52,135 nucleotides of DNA from assembly GCA_025934915.1 (NCBI GenBank), contig JAICWG010000012.1:1-52135 (forward strand), given 5' to 3'. Within the stretch, counting starts at the first letter, position 1. Each line of letters starts with the position of its first letter. Source of the DNA: Nitrospira sp. Its GTDB lineage: Bacteria; Nitrospirota; Nitrospiria; Nitrospirales; Nitrospiraceae. Shown here piece by piece: positions 1 through 8,310 of the stretch. A program made the translations under genes and the position numbers. The notes under the pieces were generated by a model. It was given only the letters and a program-made list of their open reading frames with translations. It had not been told where the DNA came from and ran no database searches.

Positions 1-1763
1 GGATCGATCGCGGCTTCGGTCATGATTTGATTCTGAACGGGATAGCGCCGCTTCTCCGGATACAATACCGCGGCTTCGCGACCATCCATACTCACATGGA
101 AGGTGCCACGCGCCGCCGTATAGTTCGGACCCATGACGTCTTGTGCGCCATCAAATCGAAATGTATAGCCACCGATCGTCGCCGTCTCCCCCACGTTCAT
201 CCGTACATCTTTTTCAGTTTCAAACCCCTTCACCATCGTCACTCCGACAACAAACACCGCGATGCCGCAGTGTGCCATGAGCATGCCCCAGTAAGATCGT
301 GGCACGGCGGCTAAACGACCTGCAAGATCATGGCCGCCGACATGGGTGAGTCGTTCGCGCAAACCGATGACGGACGTCGTCACAATCCAGACCGCCAATA
401 AGAGGCCGAGACTGAGCAAGGGAGTCCAGGTACCCAGGACAAATGGCAAGGCAAGCGCCGTCACCACACTGACGCCGAAAGCCCACCGTAACCGCTTGGC
501 CAGATCCGGCAACTCGGCTTTCTTCCACTGAGCCAGCGGACCAATTCCCATTAAGAAGAGAGCCGGCACCATTAACGGAACGAAGACGGAGTCGAAGTAT
601 GGAGGCCCGACAGAAATTTTTCCGAGATCCAGCGCATCCAAGAATAAGGGATACAACGTGCCCAGCAACACAGAGCCCATCGCGGCAACCAGCAACACGT
701 TGTTCGCCAGCAGCATCCCTTCGCGTGAAACCATGGCGAAACTGCCGCCCAACCCGACACGCGGCGCCCGCCAGGCATACAAGGCGAGCGACCCTCCGAT
801 GACGATGGCCAAGAATACCAGAATGAACAGACCACGCTTTGGATCGGTGGCAAAGGCATGCACGGAGGTCAACACACCGGAACGGACAAGAAACGTCCCA
901 AGGAGGCTCAACGAGAACGCCATGATGGCAAGCAGGACGGTCCACACCTTGAACCCTCCCCGTTTGTCGGTCACGGCCAATGAATGAACCAACGCCGTTC
1001 CGGCCAACCATGGCATGAATGAGGCATTCTCAACCGGGTCCCAGAACCACCACCCACCCCATCCCAATTCGTAATAGGCCCAGCCGCTTCCCATCGCAAT
1101 GCCGACGGTCAAAAAGCACCAGGCAACAGTGGTCCATGGACGAGACCAGCGCGCCCAAGCTGCATCAAGATTCCCTCCCAATAACGCGGCGATGGCAAAC
1201 GCGAAGGCTACCGAAAAACCGACGTAACCCATATAGAGCATCGGCGGATGGATCACCATGCCTGGGTCCTGCAAGAGCGGATTGAGATCGCGCCCGTCAA
1301 GCGCGGCGGGAATCAGCCGTTCGAACGGATTGGACACGGTCAGCATGAACAGAAGAAATCCGACGCTCACAAGACCCATCACGCCGAGAATGCGGGAGCG
1401 TGTGGCTTCGGGGAGATGAGCGGAGAAAAGCGTGACGGCGAACATCCACACCGTCAGAATAAAGGTCCACAAGAGAAGCGACCCTTCATGTGCCCCCCAA
1501 ATCGCTGCCAACCGATAATGCAAGGGAAGCTGGGAGTTCGATGTGGCTGCCACATACAACACAGAGAAATCTTTTTCAGCAAACGCATAGCCGAGGCAGC
1601 AAAATGCTGTTAAGACCAAGAGAAATTGCCCACGCGCCGCCGGCTTGGCAACGGCCATCAGCCCCGAGTTCCCGACGGCGGCTCCGTAGATGGGGAGAAT
1701 GCCCTGCACCACGGCGACGCACAGTGCAAGAATCAACGCAAAATGACCGATCTCCGGAATCAT
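1..1763 (-). CDS. ccmF: Cytochrome c heme lyase subunit CcmF (partial, C-terminus off the left edge)
   Basis: Multi-spanning inner-membrane protein that, with CcmH-type partners, ligates heme from holo-CcmE to apocytochrome c. The minus-strand frame stays open from the ATG at 1763 to base 1, about 587 codons. Usual CcmF proteins are about 640-660 residues, so only the C-terminus is missing. The reading shows the family hallmarks: an [12 protein letters not shown] segment, a [15 protein letters not shown] segment, and the tryptophan-rich [16 protein letters not shown] heme-handling motif, followed by more membrane helices. The ATG overlaps the ccmE stop (ATGA), which fits translational coupling at the end of the ccmABCDE run. 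Identification is firm. Confidence 0.96.
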   Translation of the reverse strand, partial: MIPEIGHFALILALCVAVVQGILPIYGAAVGNSGLMAVAKPAARGQFLLVLTAFCCLGYAFAEKDFSVLYVAATSNSQLPLHYRLAAIWGAHEGSLLLWTFILTVWMFAVTLFSAHLPEATRSRILGVMGLVSVGFLLFMLTVSNPFERLIPAALDGRDLNPLLQDPGMVIHPPMLYMGYVGFSVAFAFAIAALLGGNLDAAWARWSRPWTTVAWCFLTVGIAMGSGWAYYELGWGGWWFWDPVENASFMPWLAGTALVHSLAVTDKRGGFKVWTVLLAIMAFSLSLLGTFLVRSGVLTSVHAFATDPKRGLFILVFLAIVIGGSLALYAWRAPRVGLGGSFAMVSREGMLLANNVLLVAAMGSVLLGTLYPLFLDALDLGKISVGPPYFDSVFVPLMVPALFLMGIGPLAQWKKAELPDLAKRLRWAFGVSVVTALALPFVLGTWTPLLSLGLLLAVWIVTTSVIGLRERLTHVGGHDLAGRLAAVPRSYWGMLMAHCGIAVFVVGVTMVKGFETEKDVRMNVGETATIGGYTFRFDGAQDVMGPNYTAARGTFHVSMDGREAAVLYPEKRRYPVQNQIMTEAAID

Positions 1764-2251
1764 AGCGAGCCTTCCCTACCTTGTCTACCTTGAGGGACAA
1801 CGAGTGATTTACTTTGCTGAGCACCGGACGCCTTGGCTTTTGCTAAGGCCTCGGCCGCTTCAGGCGGCATGTAATTTTCATCGTGCTTCGCCAAGACTTC
1901 GCTGGCGACAAACGTACCGTCGGCGTTGAGTTTCCCTTGTGCCACGGCACCCTTCCCTTCCTTAAAAAGGTCCGGCAGAATCCCTTTATAGGTCACCGGC
2001 ACGCGCTTCGCGGTATCGGTGACGATAAAGCGGACCGTCAGTCCATCGTTTTCACGAACAAGACTGCCGTCTTCAACCATGCCGCCGATGCGGAAACTGC
2101 GTCCTTGCGGCACCTCCCCGCTCGCCACCTGAGTAGGTGTAAAGAAGAACACGAGATTACTCTGAAAGGCATTCAGGATCAGCACCGTCGCCACCGCCAA
2201 GACGAGCATCCCCAAGCCGATAAAAGCAAAGCGTTTATGCCGTGGTTTCAT
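1760..2251 (-). CDS. ccmE: Periplasmic heme chaperone CcmE
   Basis: Membrane-anchored periplasmic chaperone that binds heme covalently and passes it to the CcmF lyase. The 163-residue protein has one N-terminal membrane anchor (about residues 8-28) followed by an OB-fold domain. The heme-binding histidine is H123 in [12 protein letters not shown], the classical CcmE motif with the following Tyr also present. The tail after residue 130 is low complexity (Ala/Lys/Gln), as is common. It overlaps ccmD upstream by 17 bases and ccmF downstream by 4 bases, so the genes are tightly coupled. Confidence 0.96.
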   Translation of the reverse strand: MKPRHKRFAFIGLGMLVLAVATVLILNAFQSNLVFFFTPTQVASGEVPQGRSFRIGGMVEDGSLVRENDGLTVRFIVTDTAKRVPVTYKGILPDLFKEGKGAVAQGKLNADGTFVASEVLAKHDENYMPPEAAEALAKAKASGAQQSKSLVVPQGRQGREGSL

Positions 2252-2420
2252 CGGCGCCTCCTAACAACGACGCGCGCTGTTCGGCGCGCGTCGCAGCCCG
2301 TCGACGCCACAAGGCCAACACTTCCCATCCCATGCATAACGCTGTGGCCACAAATGAAGTCCACACATAGAGCCCGTAACCTCCCATCGCAAAGAATTCC
2401 GATGCGCTGCTCCACTGCAT
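2235..2420 (-). CDS. ccmD: Heme exporter accessory protein CcmD
   Basis: Small membrane protein of 61 residues with one transmembrane helix (about residues 17-35) and a basic C-terminal side. In System I cytochrome c maturation CcmD helps release holo-CcmE from the CcmABC complex. The start of the protein ([19 protein letters not shown]) matches the [12 protein letters not shown] pattern of CcmD. Its ATG overlaps the last base of the ccmC stop and its 3' end overlaps ccmE. The call rests on this motif plus its place between ccmC and ccmE. Confidence 0.9.
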   Translation of the reverse strand: MQWSSASEFFAMGGYGLYVWTSFVATALCMGWEVLALWRRRAATRAEQRASLLGGADETTA

Positions 2421-3181
2421 CAGCGAGCCTCCACCGCTTCCTGGATGACGGCCGACTTCTCATTCCATACCGGCAACGATTCCCGTTCAACCATGATACA
2501 TCGTACCCTGGCAAGAATGACGGCGATGCTGTAGAGCCAGAAAGCCAACGTCATCAGCAACATGGCCGTGAGCATGGTCGATGCCATTTTCGAGCCGGTC
2601 GCCATGCTGACCGACGCCCCTTGATGCAAGGTATTCCACCACTGCACTGAAAAGTAGATGATTGGGACGTTGACCACCCCAACGAGGGCGAAGACGGCGC
2701 TCGCCCGGTCTGCGCGCCGCAAGTCATCAATCGAGGTCCGCAACAGCATGACTCCGGCGTACTGGAACAATAAGATGAGTTCCGATGTCAGCCTCGCATC
2801 CCACACCCACCAGGCTCCCCACGTAGGCTTCCCCCACATGGCCCCGGTCAGCAACGCCAAGAACGTAAACATCGCTCCGGTGGGAGCAATCGCTTGCGCC
2901 ATCATGAAGGAAAGACGCGCGTTGAGTCCCATCCCGATGCCGGCCCACACAGCCATGACGACGTAGAGAAACATCGACATCCATGCCGCCGGAACATGGA
3001 CAAAGATAATCCGGTACGCCTCGCCCTGCTGAAAGTCGGTGGGCGCAACGAAGAACCCCATGTAGAGCCCCACCCCCATCAAAACGACCACCACGCAAGC
3101 GAACCATGGAATGAGACGTCCTGCCAGGGGATAAAAGGCTTGGGGAGACGAATACTTCAGCCAGTTGATATCCATGCTCAT
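2420..3181 (-). CDS. ccmC: Heme transporter/handling protein CcmC
   Basis: Integral membrane protein of 253 residues that presents heme to CcmE on the periplasmic side. It carries the tryptophan-rich motif TWGAWWVWDARLTS and the two flanking histidines expected as heme ligands, in FVHVPAAW and in WWNTLHQGAS. About six hydrophobic helices can be counted. It lies ten bases downstream of ccmB and overlaps ccmD by one base. Length and motif order are normal for the family. Confidence 0.96.
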   Translation of the reverse strand: MSMDINWLKYSSPQAFYPLAGRLIPWFACVVVVLMGVGLYMGFFVAPTDFQQGEAYRIIFVHVPAAWMSMFLYVVMAVWAGIGMGLNARLSFMMAQAIAPTGAMFTFLALLTGAMWGKPTWGAWWVWDARLTSELILLFQYAGVMLLRTSIDDLRRADRASAVFALVGVVNVPIIYFSVQWWNTLHQGASVSMATGSKMASTMLTAMLLMTLAFWLYSIAVILARVRCIMVERESLPVWNEKSAVIQEAVEAR

Positions 3182-3190
3182 GAAACAGTG

Positions 3191-3874
3191 TTACTCCAAC
3201 GCAATTCGCAACGCCGCTGCCGTGGCCCAGGGCGCCAGAAAGAGAGAGAGTACCAGACAGGCCCCTAGTAGCGACAGATTTGCTTCACCGCCGATTCCGG
3301 CCATACTGCTGGTGACGGCGCCGGCTCCAAAAATCAATACTGGAACGTAAAGTGGAAGCACCAGGAGGGCGACCAGTAGACCACTCCCGCGCACGCCAAG
3401 TACTAAAGCGGCGCCGATCGCACCAATCATACTCAACGTCGGCGTTCCAAGCAAGAGCGACATCACCAGCACTCCCAGTGATTCTCCGCTTAAACCGAAT
3501 TGGAGCCCGAGCAGAGGTGAGAGTAGCACCACCGGTAACCCCGAGATCAGCCAATGGGCGAGGACCTTCCCGACCACCAGCACCGCCAGCGGCTGAGGAA
3601 CCAAGACCATCTGTTCAAGGGCTCCGTCCACATAATCCGCCGTAAACACACGTGAGAGCGACAACAAACATGCCAATAAAGCCGCTACCCACAGCACCCC
3701 AGGACCGATGGTCCGCAGCACCACCGGGTCAGGCCCAACACCCAAGGGAAAGAGGCTGACCACGATCACAAGGAAGAAGACCGACATCGCCGCATCCGAA
3801 CGGCGCCGCATCGCCAGCAACAGATCACGCCGGATGATTCCGCTCACGGCCTCCCACATACTGGAGCCGTTCAT
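3191..3874 (-). CDS. ccmB: Heme exporter membrane subunit CcmB
   Basis: Six-helix permease subunit of 227 residues that pairs with the ATPase CcmA; together with CcmC and CcmD it forms the complex that releases heme-loaded CcmE. Family features are the N-terminal cytosolic IIRRDLLLAMRRRSD segment, the FTADYVDGALEQMVL stretch and Gly/Leu-rich helices throughout. The start overlaps the ccmA stop by 4 bases. No unusual features. Confidence 0.94.
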   Translation of the reverse strand: MNGSSMWEAVSGIIRRDLLLAMRRRSDAAMSVFFLVIVVSLFPLGVGPDPVVLRTIGPGVLWVAALLACLLSLSRVFTADYVDGALEQMVLVPQPLAVLVVGKVLAHWLISGLPVVLLSPLLGLQFGLSGESLGVLVMSLLLGTPTLSMIGAIGAALVLGVRGSGLLVALLVLPLYVPVLIFGAGAVTSSMAGIGGEANLSLLGACLVLSLFLAPWATAAALRIALE

Positions 3875-4491
3875 CCCGTCAGCCTCAGGCGTTGGACAAT
3901 CTCCGTGGGAAGCGCAACCTCCTGATGTGTCACGACGACCGCCAGCCCCGCACGCTGCAGATGGGTATGCAGTCGCTGTGTGACGACCGCGGTTGCAGCC
4001 GTGTCGAGCGAGGTAAATGGCTCATCAAGGAGCCATAAGGGACGAGTGGAAAGCCACAACCTTGCCAACGCCACACGACGCTTCTGTCCCTGTGAGAGCA
4101 CTTTGGACGGCAGTTGATGAATGGGCCGCTTCAACCCAATCGCCTCCAACGCCTCTTTTGCGCCGTTGTTCGAACAGGATTCTCCGGCGAGCGACATCGC
4201 GCTCATCAGATTTTCCAGCGGCGTGAGGTCGTCTTTAATCCCGTTAAGATGCCCGATATACGTCAGTTGACCTGCATAGAGCTCCTTGAGTTGCAGAATA
4301 TCTTGTCCCTCCCACAGAACCGAACCTTGTTCAGGGGACAACAAACTGGAGAAGATACGGAGCAAACTGGTTTTCCCGCTTCCGTTTTCACCGACCACAG
4401 CCAACAGCGATCCCCGTTCAACCTTCACATTGAGGTCTGTGAACAATCGTCGCTCACCGCGACTGCAACGTAATGAAACCGCTTGCAACAT
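3871..4491 (-). CDS. ccmA: Cytochrome c biogenesis ATP-binding protein CcmA
   Basis: ABC ATPase that powers the CcmABC(D) complex. Visible motifs in order: Walker A GENGSGKTSLL, Q-loop region, signature LSQGQKRRVALARL, Walker B LWLLDEPFTSLD and H-loop VVVTHQE. A GTG exists 12 bases upstream at 4503, but the ATG at 4491 has a GGAG Shine-Dalgarno six bases before it and is preferred; this gives 206 residues. It is the first gene of the ccmABCDEF run, and the DUF1269 gene is divergent upstream, so the operon promoter probably lies in 4492-4688. I could not pick out a convincing -35/-10 pair there. Confidence 0.95.
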   Translation of the reverse strand: MLQAVSLRCSRGERRLFTDLNVKVERGSLLAVVGENGSGKTSLLRIFSSLLSPEQGSVLWEGQDILQLKELYAGQLTYIGHLNGIKDDLTPLENLMSAMSLAGESCSNNGAKEALEAIGLKRPIHQLPSKVLSQGQKRRVALARLWLSTRPLWLLDEPFTSLDTAATAVVTQRLHTHLQRAGLAVVVTHQEVALPTEIVQRLRLTG

Positions 4492-4688
4492 AAGGCACTC
4501 CACGCCAGTGCGCGACGAGAGTAAGGGAACAGAGCGTGGGAAAACAAGGGGCGAGTGGCAAGTGAGTCGGCTTTTACAGCCATCTTGCTCTGGGGACGAT
4601 CCTACTGTTAATTAGTGCATGCACGATGACATTGACAATCCATCACCGCGAGAAGTGTCTGCATCTGTAGCATTGAAGGAGATGAATC

Positions 4689-5240
4689 ATGAGCGAACTC
4701 GTCTGCATCGCGTTTAAGGATTCCAGCACGGCCGATCGAGTGTTGAACGAACTGCGCGCCATGGAAACGGAATACGTTTTGGACCTCGAAGATGCGGTGA
4801 TCGTCGTCCGCGATCAGGATGGCAAAGTGCATCTGAAGCAATGCGTCGATGTATTCGAAGGCTCCACCAAGCATGGCGTGGCGCTGGGTGTGTTATGGGG
4901 AGGGCTCATGGGGCTGCTCTTCATGAATCCCCTGGCTGGACTGCTGGGCAGCATCGCCGGAGGGGCCGGGGGTGGAGCCATGACCACCGCCGCCAGCGAG
5001 TATGGACTGTTGAGCGACTATGGGATCCCCGACAATTTCATCAAAGAATTAGGAAGCACGATCACGCCTGGCAGCTCCGCGATCTTTCTCCTGATTCGGA
5101 GCTTCGAGGAAGACAAGCTGCTGGCCGGAATCTCAAAATACGAAGGAACGATTCTTAAGACGTCACTCAGCAAGGAGCATGAAGAGAAGCTGCGGACCGC
5201 CCTTACACATCAACGTAACCAAAAGACCGGTGCAAGGTAG
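4689..5240 (+). CDS. DUF1269-family membrane protein
   Basis: Protein of 183 residues preceded by a clear Shine-Dalgarno (GAAGGAG, 4674-4680). The N-terminal 60 residues form a small alpha/beta domain (MSELVCIAFKDSSTADRVL). A glycine-rich hydrophobic segment follows at about 62-100, like the glycine-zipper membrane region of DUF1269 proteins. The C-terminal part holds the family-typical YGIPDNFIKELGSTITPGSS stretch and ends polar. The biochemical role of the family is unknown to me. It stands alone, divergent from ccmA. Confidence 0.82.
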   Translation: MSELVCIAFKDSSTADRVLNELRAMETEYVLDLEDAVIVVRDQDGKVHLKQCVDVFEGSTKHGVALGVLWGGLMGLLFMNPLAGLLGSIAGGAGGGAMTTAASEYGLLSDYGIPDNFIKELGSTITPGSSAIFLLIRSFEEDKLLAGISKYEGTILKTSLSKEHEEKLRTALTHQRNQKTGAR

Positions 5241-5282
5241 CCGCGGCTCGGGAGAGCGGGCGGAGGTCGTCTTCATCAATTC

Positions 5283-5311
5283 TTGATCTGCCTACGGCCT
5301 GATGGTATAAG
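5283..5311 (+). promoter_or_regulatory. Candidate sigma-70 promoter of the ilvA leader
   Basis: A -35-like TTGATC (5283-5288) and a -10-like TATAAG (5306-5311) are separated by exactly 17 bases. A start of transcription near 5318 would give a leader of about 215 bases before ilvA, holding a short Ile-rich open frame and an intrinsic terminator. Confidence 0.6.
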
Positions 5312-5349
5312 CTGCACGTGAGAGAAGCACAGTCGGTATCCAATCAACA

Positions 5350-5418
5350 ATGACAATCGTTCGGCAGAGCATCGGGATTAGCATGGCGGCGGCGATGATA
5401 ATCGCCGGTTCCGCCTAA
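5350..5418 (+). CDS. Candidate Ile-rich leader peptide of ilvA
   Basis: A 22-codon frame from ATG (5350) to TAA (5416-5418) lies between a good promoter and an intrinsic terminator in front of ilvA. Five of the 22 residues are isoleucine (codons 3, 8, 10, 17, 18), with one valine and no leucine. The tandem Ile codons ATA-ATC (5398-5403) fall in the loop and 3' arm of a hairpin, GGCGAT (5391-5396) with ATCGCC (5401-5406). This is the placement expected for ribosome-stalling control by charged tRNA-Ile. The Shine-Dalgarno is weak, and an internal ATG at 5383 is an alternative start. Function is inferred. Confidence 0.5.
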   Translation: MTIVRQSIGISMAAAMIIAGSA

Positions 5419-5453
5419 GCCTGCCTGCGACTGGAAACGTACGCGAGCAATGG

Positions 5454-5490
5454 CCCCTGGCGGATTCGGTTCCGTCAGGGGTTTTTTATT
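5454..5490 (+). terminator. Intrinsic terminator / attenuator upstream of ilvA
   Basis: An 11-bp stem (5454-5464 with 5471-5481, one G-T wobble) closes a six-base loop and is followed by six T residues. It ends about 43 bases before the ilvA start. The 3' end of the leader frame, GGTTCCGCC (5407-5415), can pair with GGCGGATTC (5459-5467), the 5' arm of the terminator, with one mismatch and one wobble. An exclusive antiterminator is therefore available. It could alternatively end transcription from the upstream DUF1269 gene, but it sits more than 200 bases past that stop and after a separate promoter. Confidence 0.75.
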
Positions 5491-5532
5491 GTGTACTGGC
5501 CGGAATGAATCACGAGGAAGGGAGCACGGAGC

Positions 5533-6741
5533 ATGGTCAATCTTGAATCGATCGAAGCAGCCGCAACTCGCATCGGTCCGTCCATCTATGAATCGCCGTT
5601 AGTACATTCCAAAACGCTGTCCCGGCTGAGCGGAAACGCGATTTTTCTGAAACTTGAAAATCTGCAGATGACCGGATCGTTCAAGGAACGCGGCGCGTTG
5701 AACCATATCCTGACGATGACGGATGACGAACGGCGGCAGGGAATCATCGCGGCGTCGGCAGGGAACCATGGGCAGGGCGTGGCCTATCATGCGACCCAAC
5801 GGAACATCCCCGTGCAAATCTGGATGCCGCGGTCGACGCCGCTCATCAAGCTGACGACGACCCGCGCCTACGGTGCGGATATCGTGTTGCACGGGGACAA
5901 TTACGATGAGGCCTGCGAGGCAGCCATGGAACGAAGCGTACAGAGGAAGGCCGCGTTTATTCATCCCTTCGACGACGACGCCGTCATCTCCGGACAAGGG
6001 ACTGTCGGGTTGGAACTCCTGAAGCAGAACCCCGCGCTGGATGTGATCATTGTGCCGGTCGGAGGCGGGGGATTGATCGGCGGGGTCGGCTGCGCGGTCA
6101 AGGAGCGAAACACTGCGATAGAGGTGATCGGCGTTCAAACGGGTCGACTGCCGTCGATGCAAACGGCTCTGCACCAACAGCAACCCGTCGATCTTACGGC
6201 GAAACCCACATTGGCCGACGGAATCGCCGTTCGAAAAGCCGGCGCGCGCACGCTACCGTTGGTTCGCAAATATGTCGATCGGCTCGTCACGGTCGAGGAA
6301 GACGAGATTGCGGAGGCGATTCTGATGCTGTTGGAGGGCGAGAAAACGGTGGCGGAGGGGGCCGGTGCCGTTGCGCTTGCCGCCGTTCTACAAGCGAAAA
6401 CGGGCCATCGCGGGAAAAAAATTGCGGTGCTGGTGTCCGGAGGCAATCTTGATGTCACACTGCTGGCGAGAATCATCGAGCAGGGCATGGTTCGCGACGG
6501 GAGACGGCTGCGCCTGCGGGTGCGTCTCCCGGACTATCCCGGCGCATTGGAAGGCTTGGCATCGGTGATCGCCAAGGCCCAGGCCAATATCGTGGAGACG
6601 TCGTACAACCGCGCCCACTACGGGGTGAGCCTGAACGAAGCCACGATCGATATCACGATGGAAACCCGTGGGCGCGATCACGCGTCGGATCTATTGGCGG
6701 CGCTGACGAGCTCGCGTTATGAATTCAGCATCGTCGAATGA
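5533..6741 (+). CDS. ilvA: Threonine ammonia-lyase (biosynthetic, ACT-containing)
   Basis: PLP enzyme that deaminates threonine to 2-ketobutyrate, the committed step to isoleucine. The 402-residue protein has the PLP lysine K51 in TGSFKERGA and the phosphate-binding loop PVGGGGLIGG. The C-terminal domain of about 75 residues begins near LRLRVRLPDYPGALEG and looks like an ACT regulatory domain. This matches the medium-length threonine dehydratase form. GGAG and ACGGAG lie just before the ATG. The stop lies 25 bases inside the convergent symporter gene. The upstream leader suggests control by isoleucine supply. Confidence 0.93.
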   Translation: MVNLESIEAAATRIGPSIYESPLVHSKTLSRLSGNAIFLKLENLQMTGSFKERGALNHILTMTDDERRQGIIAASAGNHGQGVAYHATQRNIPVQIWMPRSTPLIKLTTTRAYGADIVLHGDNYDEACEAAMERSVQRKAAFIHPFDDDAVISGQGTVGLELLKQNPALDVIIVPVGGGGLIGGVGCAVKERNTAIEVIGVQTGRLPSMQTALHQQQPVDLTAKPTLADGIAVRKAGARTLPLVRKYVDRLVTVEEDEIAEAILMLLEGEKTVAEGAGAVALAAVLQAKTGHRGKKIAVLVSGGNLDVTLLARIIEQGMVRDGRRLRLRVRLPDYPGALEGLASVIAKAQANIVETSYNRAHYGVSLNEATIDITMETRGRDHASDLLAALTSSRYEFSIVE

Positions 6742-7994
6742 GTACTTGGTCCACCTTTCTGTTTTCCATCTAAGAGACAACTCACGTTCATGTCGCCCAT
6801 GACGTTAATTGCGGTACGGCATCGATCGAGAAACCAATCCACAGTGAGTAGGACAGGAATGTATTGCACGGGCAAGCCGACGGCGGTAAAGACCATGGTC
6901 ATCGTCACCAGGCCCGCTTCAGGGATGCCGGCCGTACCGACGGACGCAATGATGCTCGTGAGCACCACCATCACTTGCTGCTGAACAGTCAGATCCATCC
7001 CGATCATTTGGGCGATGAAGAGGGCCGCCATCGCCTCGTACAGCGCGGTGCCGTCGTCGTTGAAGTTGGCGCCGACCAGCGCTCCCATGCTGGCAGACTG
7101 TTCGCGCAATCCCACGTGCTCCTTGAGCGCCGCGTACGTCACCGGCATCGTGGCCGTCGAACTGGCCGTGGAGAAGGCCATGACCAGCGCATCGCGTCCC
7201 TCGCGCAAAAGCTCACTAGGTCGCACCCACGACCCGAATCGGATGCGGATGAGGTAATAGGCCGCTTGGATCGCAAGCGCGAACTGCACGCTCAGCACAA
7301 AGATCCCAAGCGCTTTGAACTGCGCGAAGCCTTCCGTCCCCACGATGCTCGCGACGATGCCGAAGACGGCAAACGGCACGGCCGCGATGATCCAGTGCAA
7401 AATCTTAATCAGCGATTCCAGGAAGAGCTCAACGAGGTGTCCAACCGTTCCAAGAGGCCGTGCGCGTTCCTTGCAGAGCGCCATCCCAAATGCCACGGCG
7501 ATGAAGATGACTCCGATGACTTTCCCATCATCGCCCAGCGGTCCGAGCAGGCTCTTGGGCACATTCTCAAGAAAGGTGGCAAGAGGGTTGGCTGCCTTCG
7601 TCGCTTCGTCGTGTGGAGGTGGCGGGGTAAGCCCCGCGCCTTATCCTGGCTGAATCACATTGGCGACGGTAAGGCCAACGAAGATTGCGACCAACGTATT
7701 CAGCAACAACAGCTTTGGGAGCCGCGCCGCGAGTGGACCGCCAAGATGCGTCGTCATGAACGTGTGCACGATTGCCGCAAGAATTAACGGCGGCGCGAGC
7801 GCACCGAGAAGGCGCAATACAAGCTTGCCCGGCACGGCCAACACAGCCGCCTCGCTATCCAGCATCAGCCCCACCATGACACCGAGTACCAAGGCAATCA
7901 CAATGCGCGCGTAAGGCGGGCTATTCTGCCACCTCGCAATCAGACCCGTCTTCGGCAAGGAGGCCGCCGTTGCTTCCGAGATGTGATCATCCAC
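6717..7994 (-). pseudogene. Dicarboxylate/glutamate:cation symporter, interrupted by an in-frame stop
   Basis: Reads as a complete DAACS-family (GltP/DctA-like) transporter of about 425 codons, except for one TAA at 7641-7643. The N-terminal part (7994-7644, GTG start) ends ANVIQPG. The same frame resumes directly with GAGLTPPPP, so this is a nonsense change and not a frameshift. Downstream are the serine-rich reentrant motif FSTASSTATMPVT, an NFNDDGTALYEA segment and the conserved WFLDRCRTAINVMGD near the C-terminus. It could be a true pseudogene, a sequencing error or rare readthrough. Its 3' end overlaps ilvA convergently. Confidence 0.82.
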
Positions 7995-8310
7995 AGGTCG
8001 TGACTCCCGTTTCTCCCGCTGAATGCTTCCGTGTAGGAGAAGATCGCCGAATGTACCACGAAGAGGGCTACCGGTGAGTCAGAGGAATGTGTGAGGAGAT
8101 GGCTGTCTTGTGCGACTCAGTCGGCGTGCCCGTGGATGACAGACCCGAGGATCACTAGCCCTCGTGTCACGCATCTTGTATGGTACCGAATCGGTCACAC
8201 AAAAGACTCGCGGTGCCTTTTTTCGTTTTGGGATATCTCGGTTCGAATTGTTAAAGTGCTGGATGGTGCGAGACCCGTTCTTCCTTGTCCATAGGACTTG
8301 AGAAAATATC
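7995..8310. other. Intergenic stretch before cydA
   Basis: No convincing gene is visible in these 316 bases. It holds one copy of a roughly 40-base repeat (8047-8084). It must contain the cydA start signals, but I see no strong promoter or Shine-Dalgarno (only a GAG eight bases before the ATG). Confidence 0.6.
8047..8084 (+). repeat. Short dispersed repeat, copy 1
   Basis: This segment aligns with 12422-12460 at 33 identical positions in 40 alignment columns, including CACGAAGAG and TGAGTCAGAG. Both copies lie outside the assigned genes on the same strand. No inverted structure is obvious. Origin unknown. Confidence 0.55.

Noticed and set aside
4492..4688. TTGACA at 4632-4637 as promoter of the DUF1269 gene
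   Set aside because: No acceptable -10 element lies 16-18 bases downstream.
5241..5282. GC-rich hairpin after the DUF1269 gene as terminator
   Set aside because: The stem is interrupted and no T-run follows.
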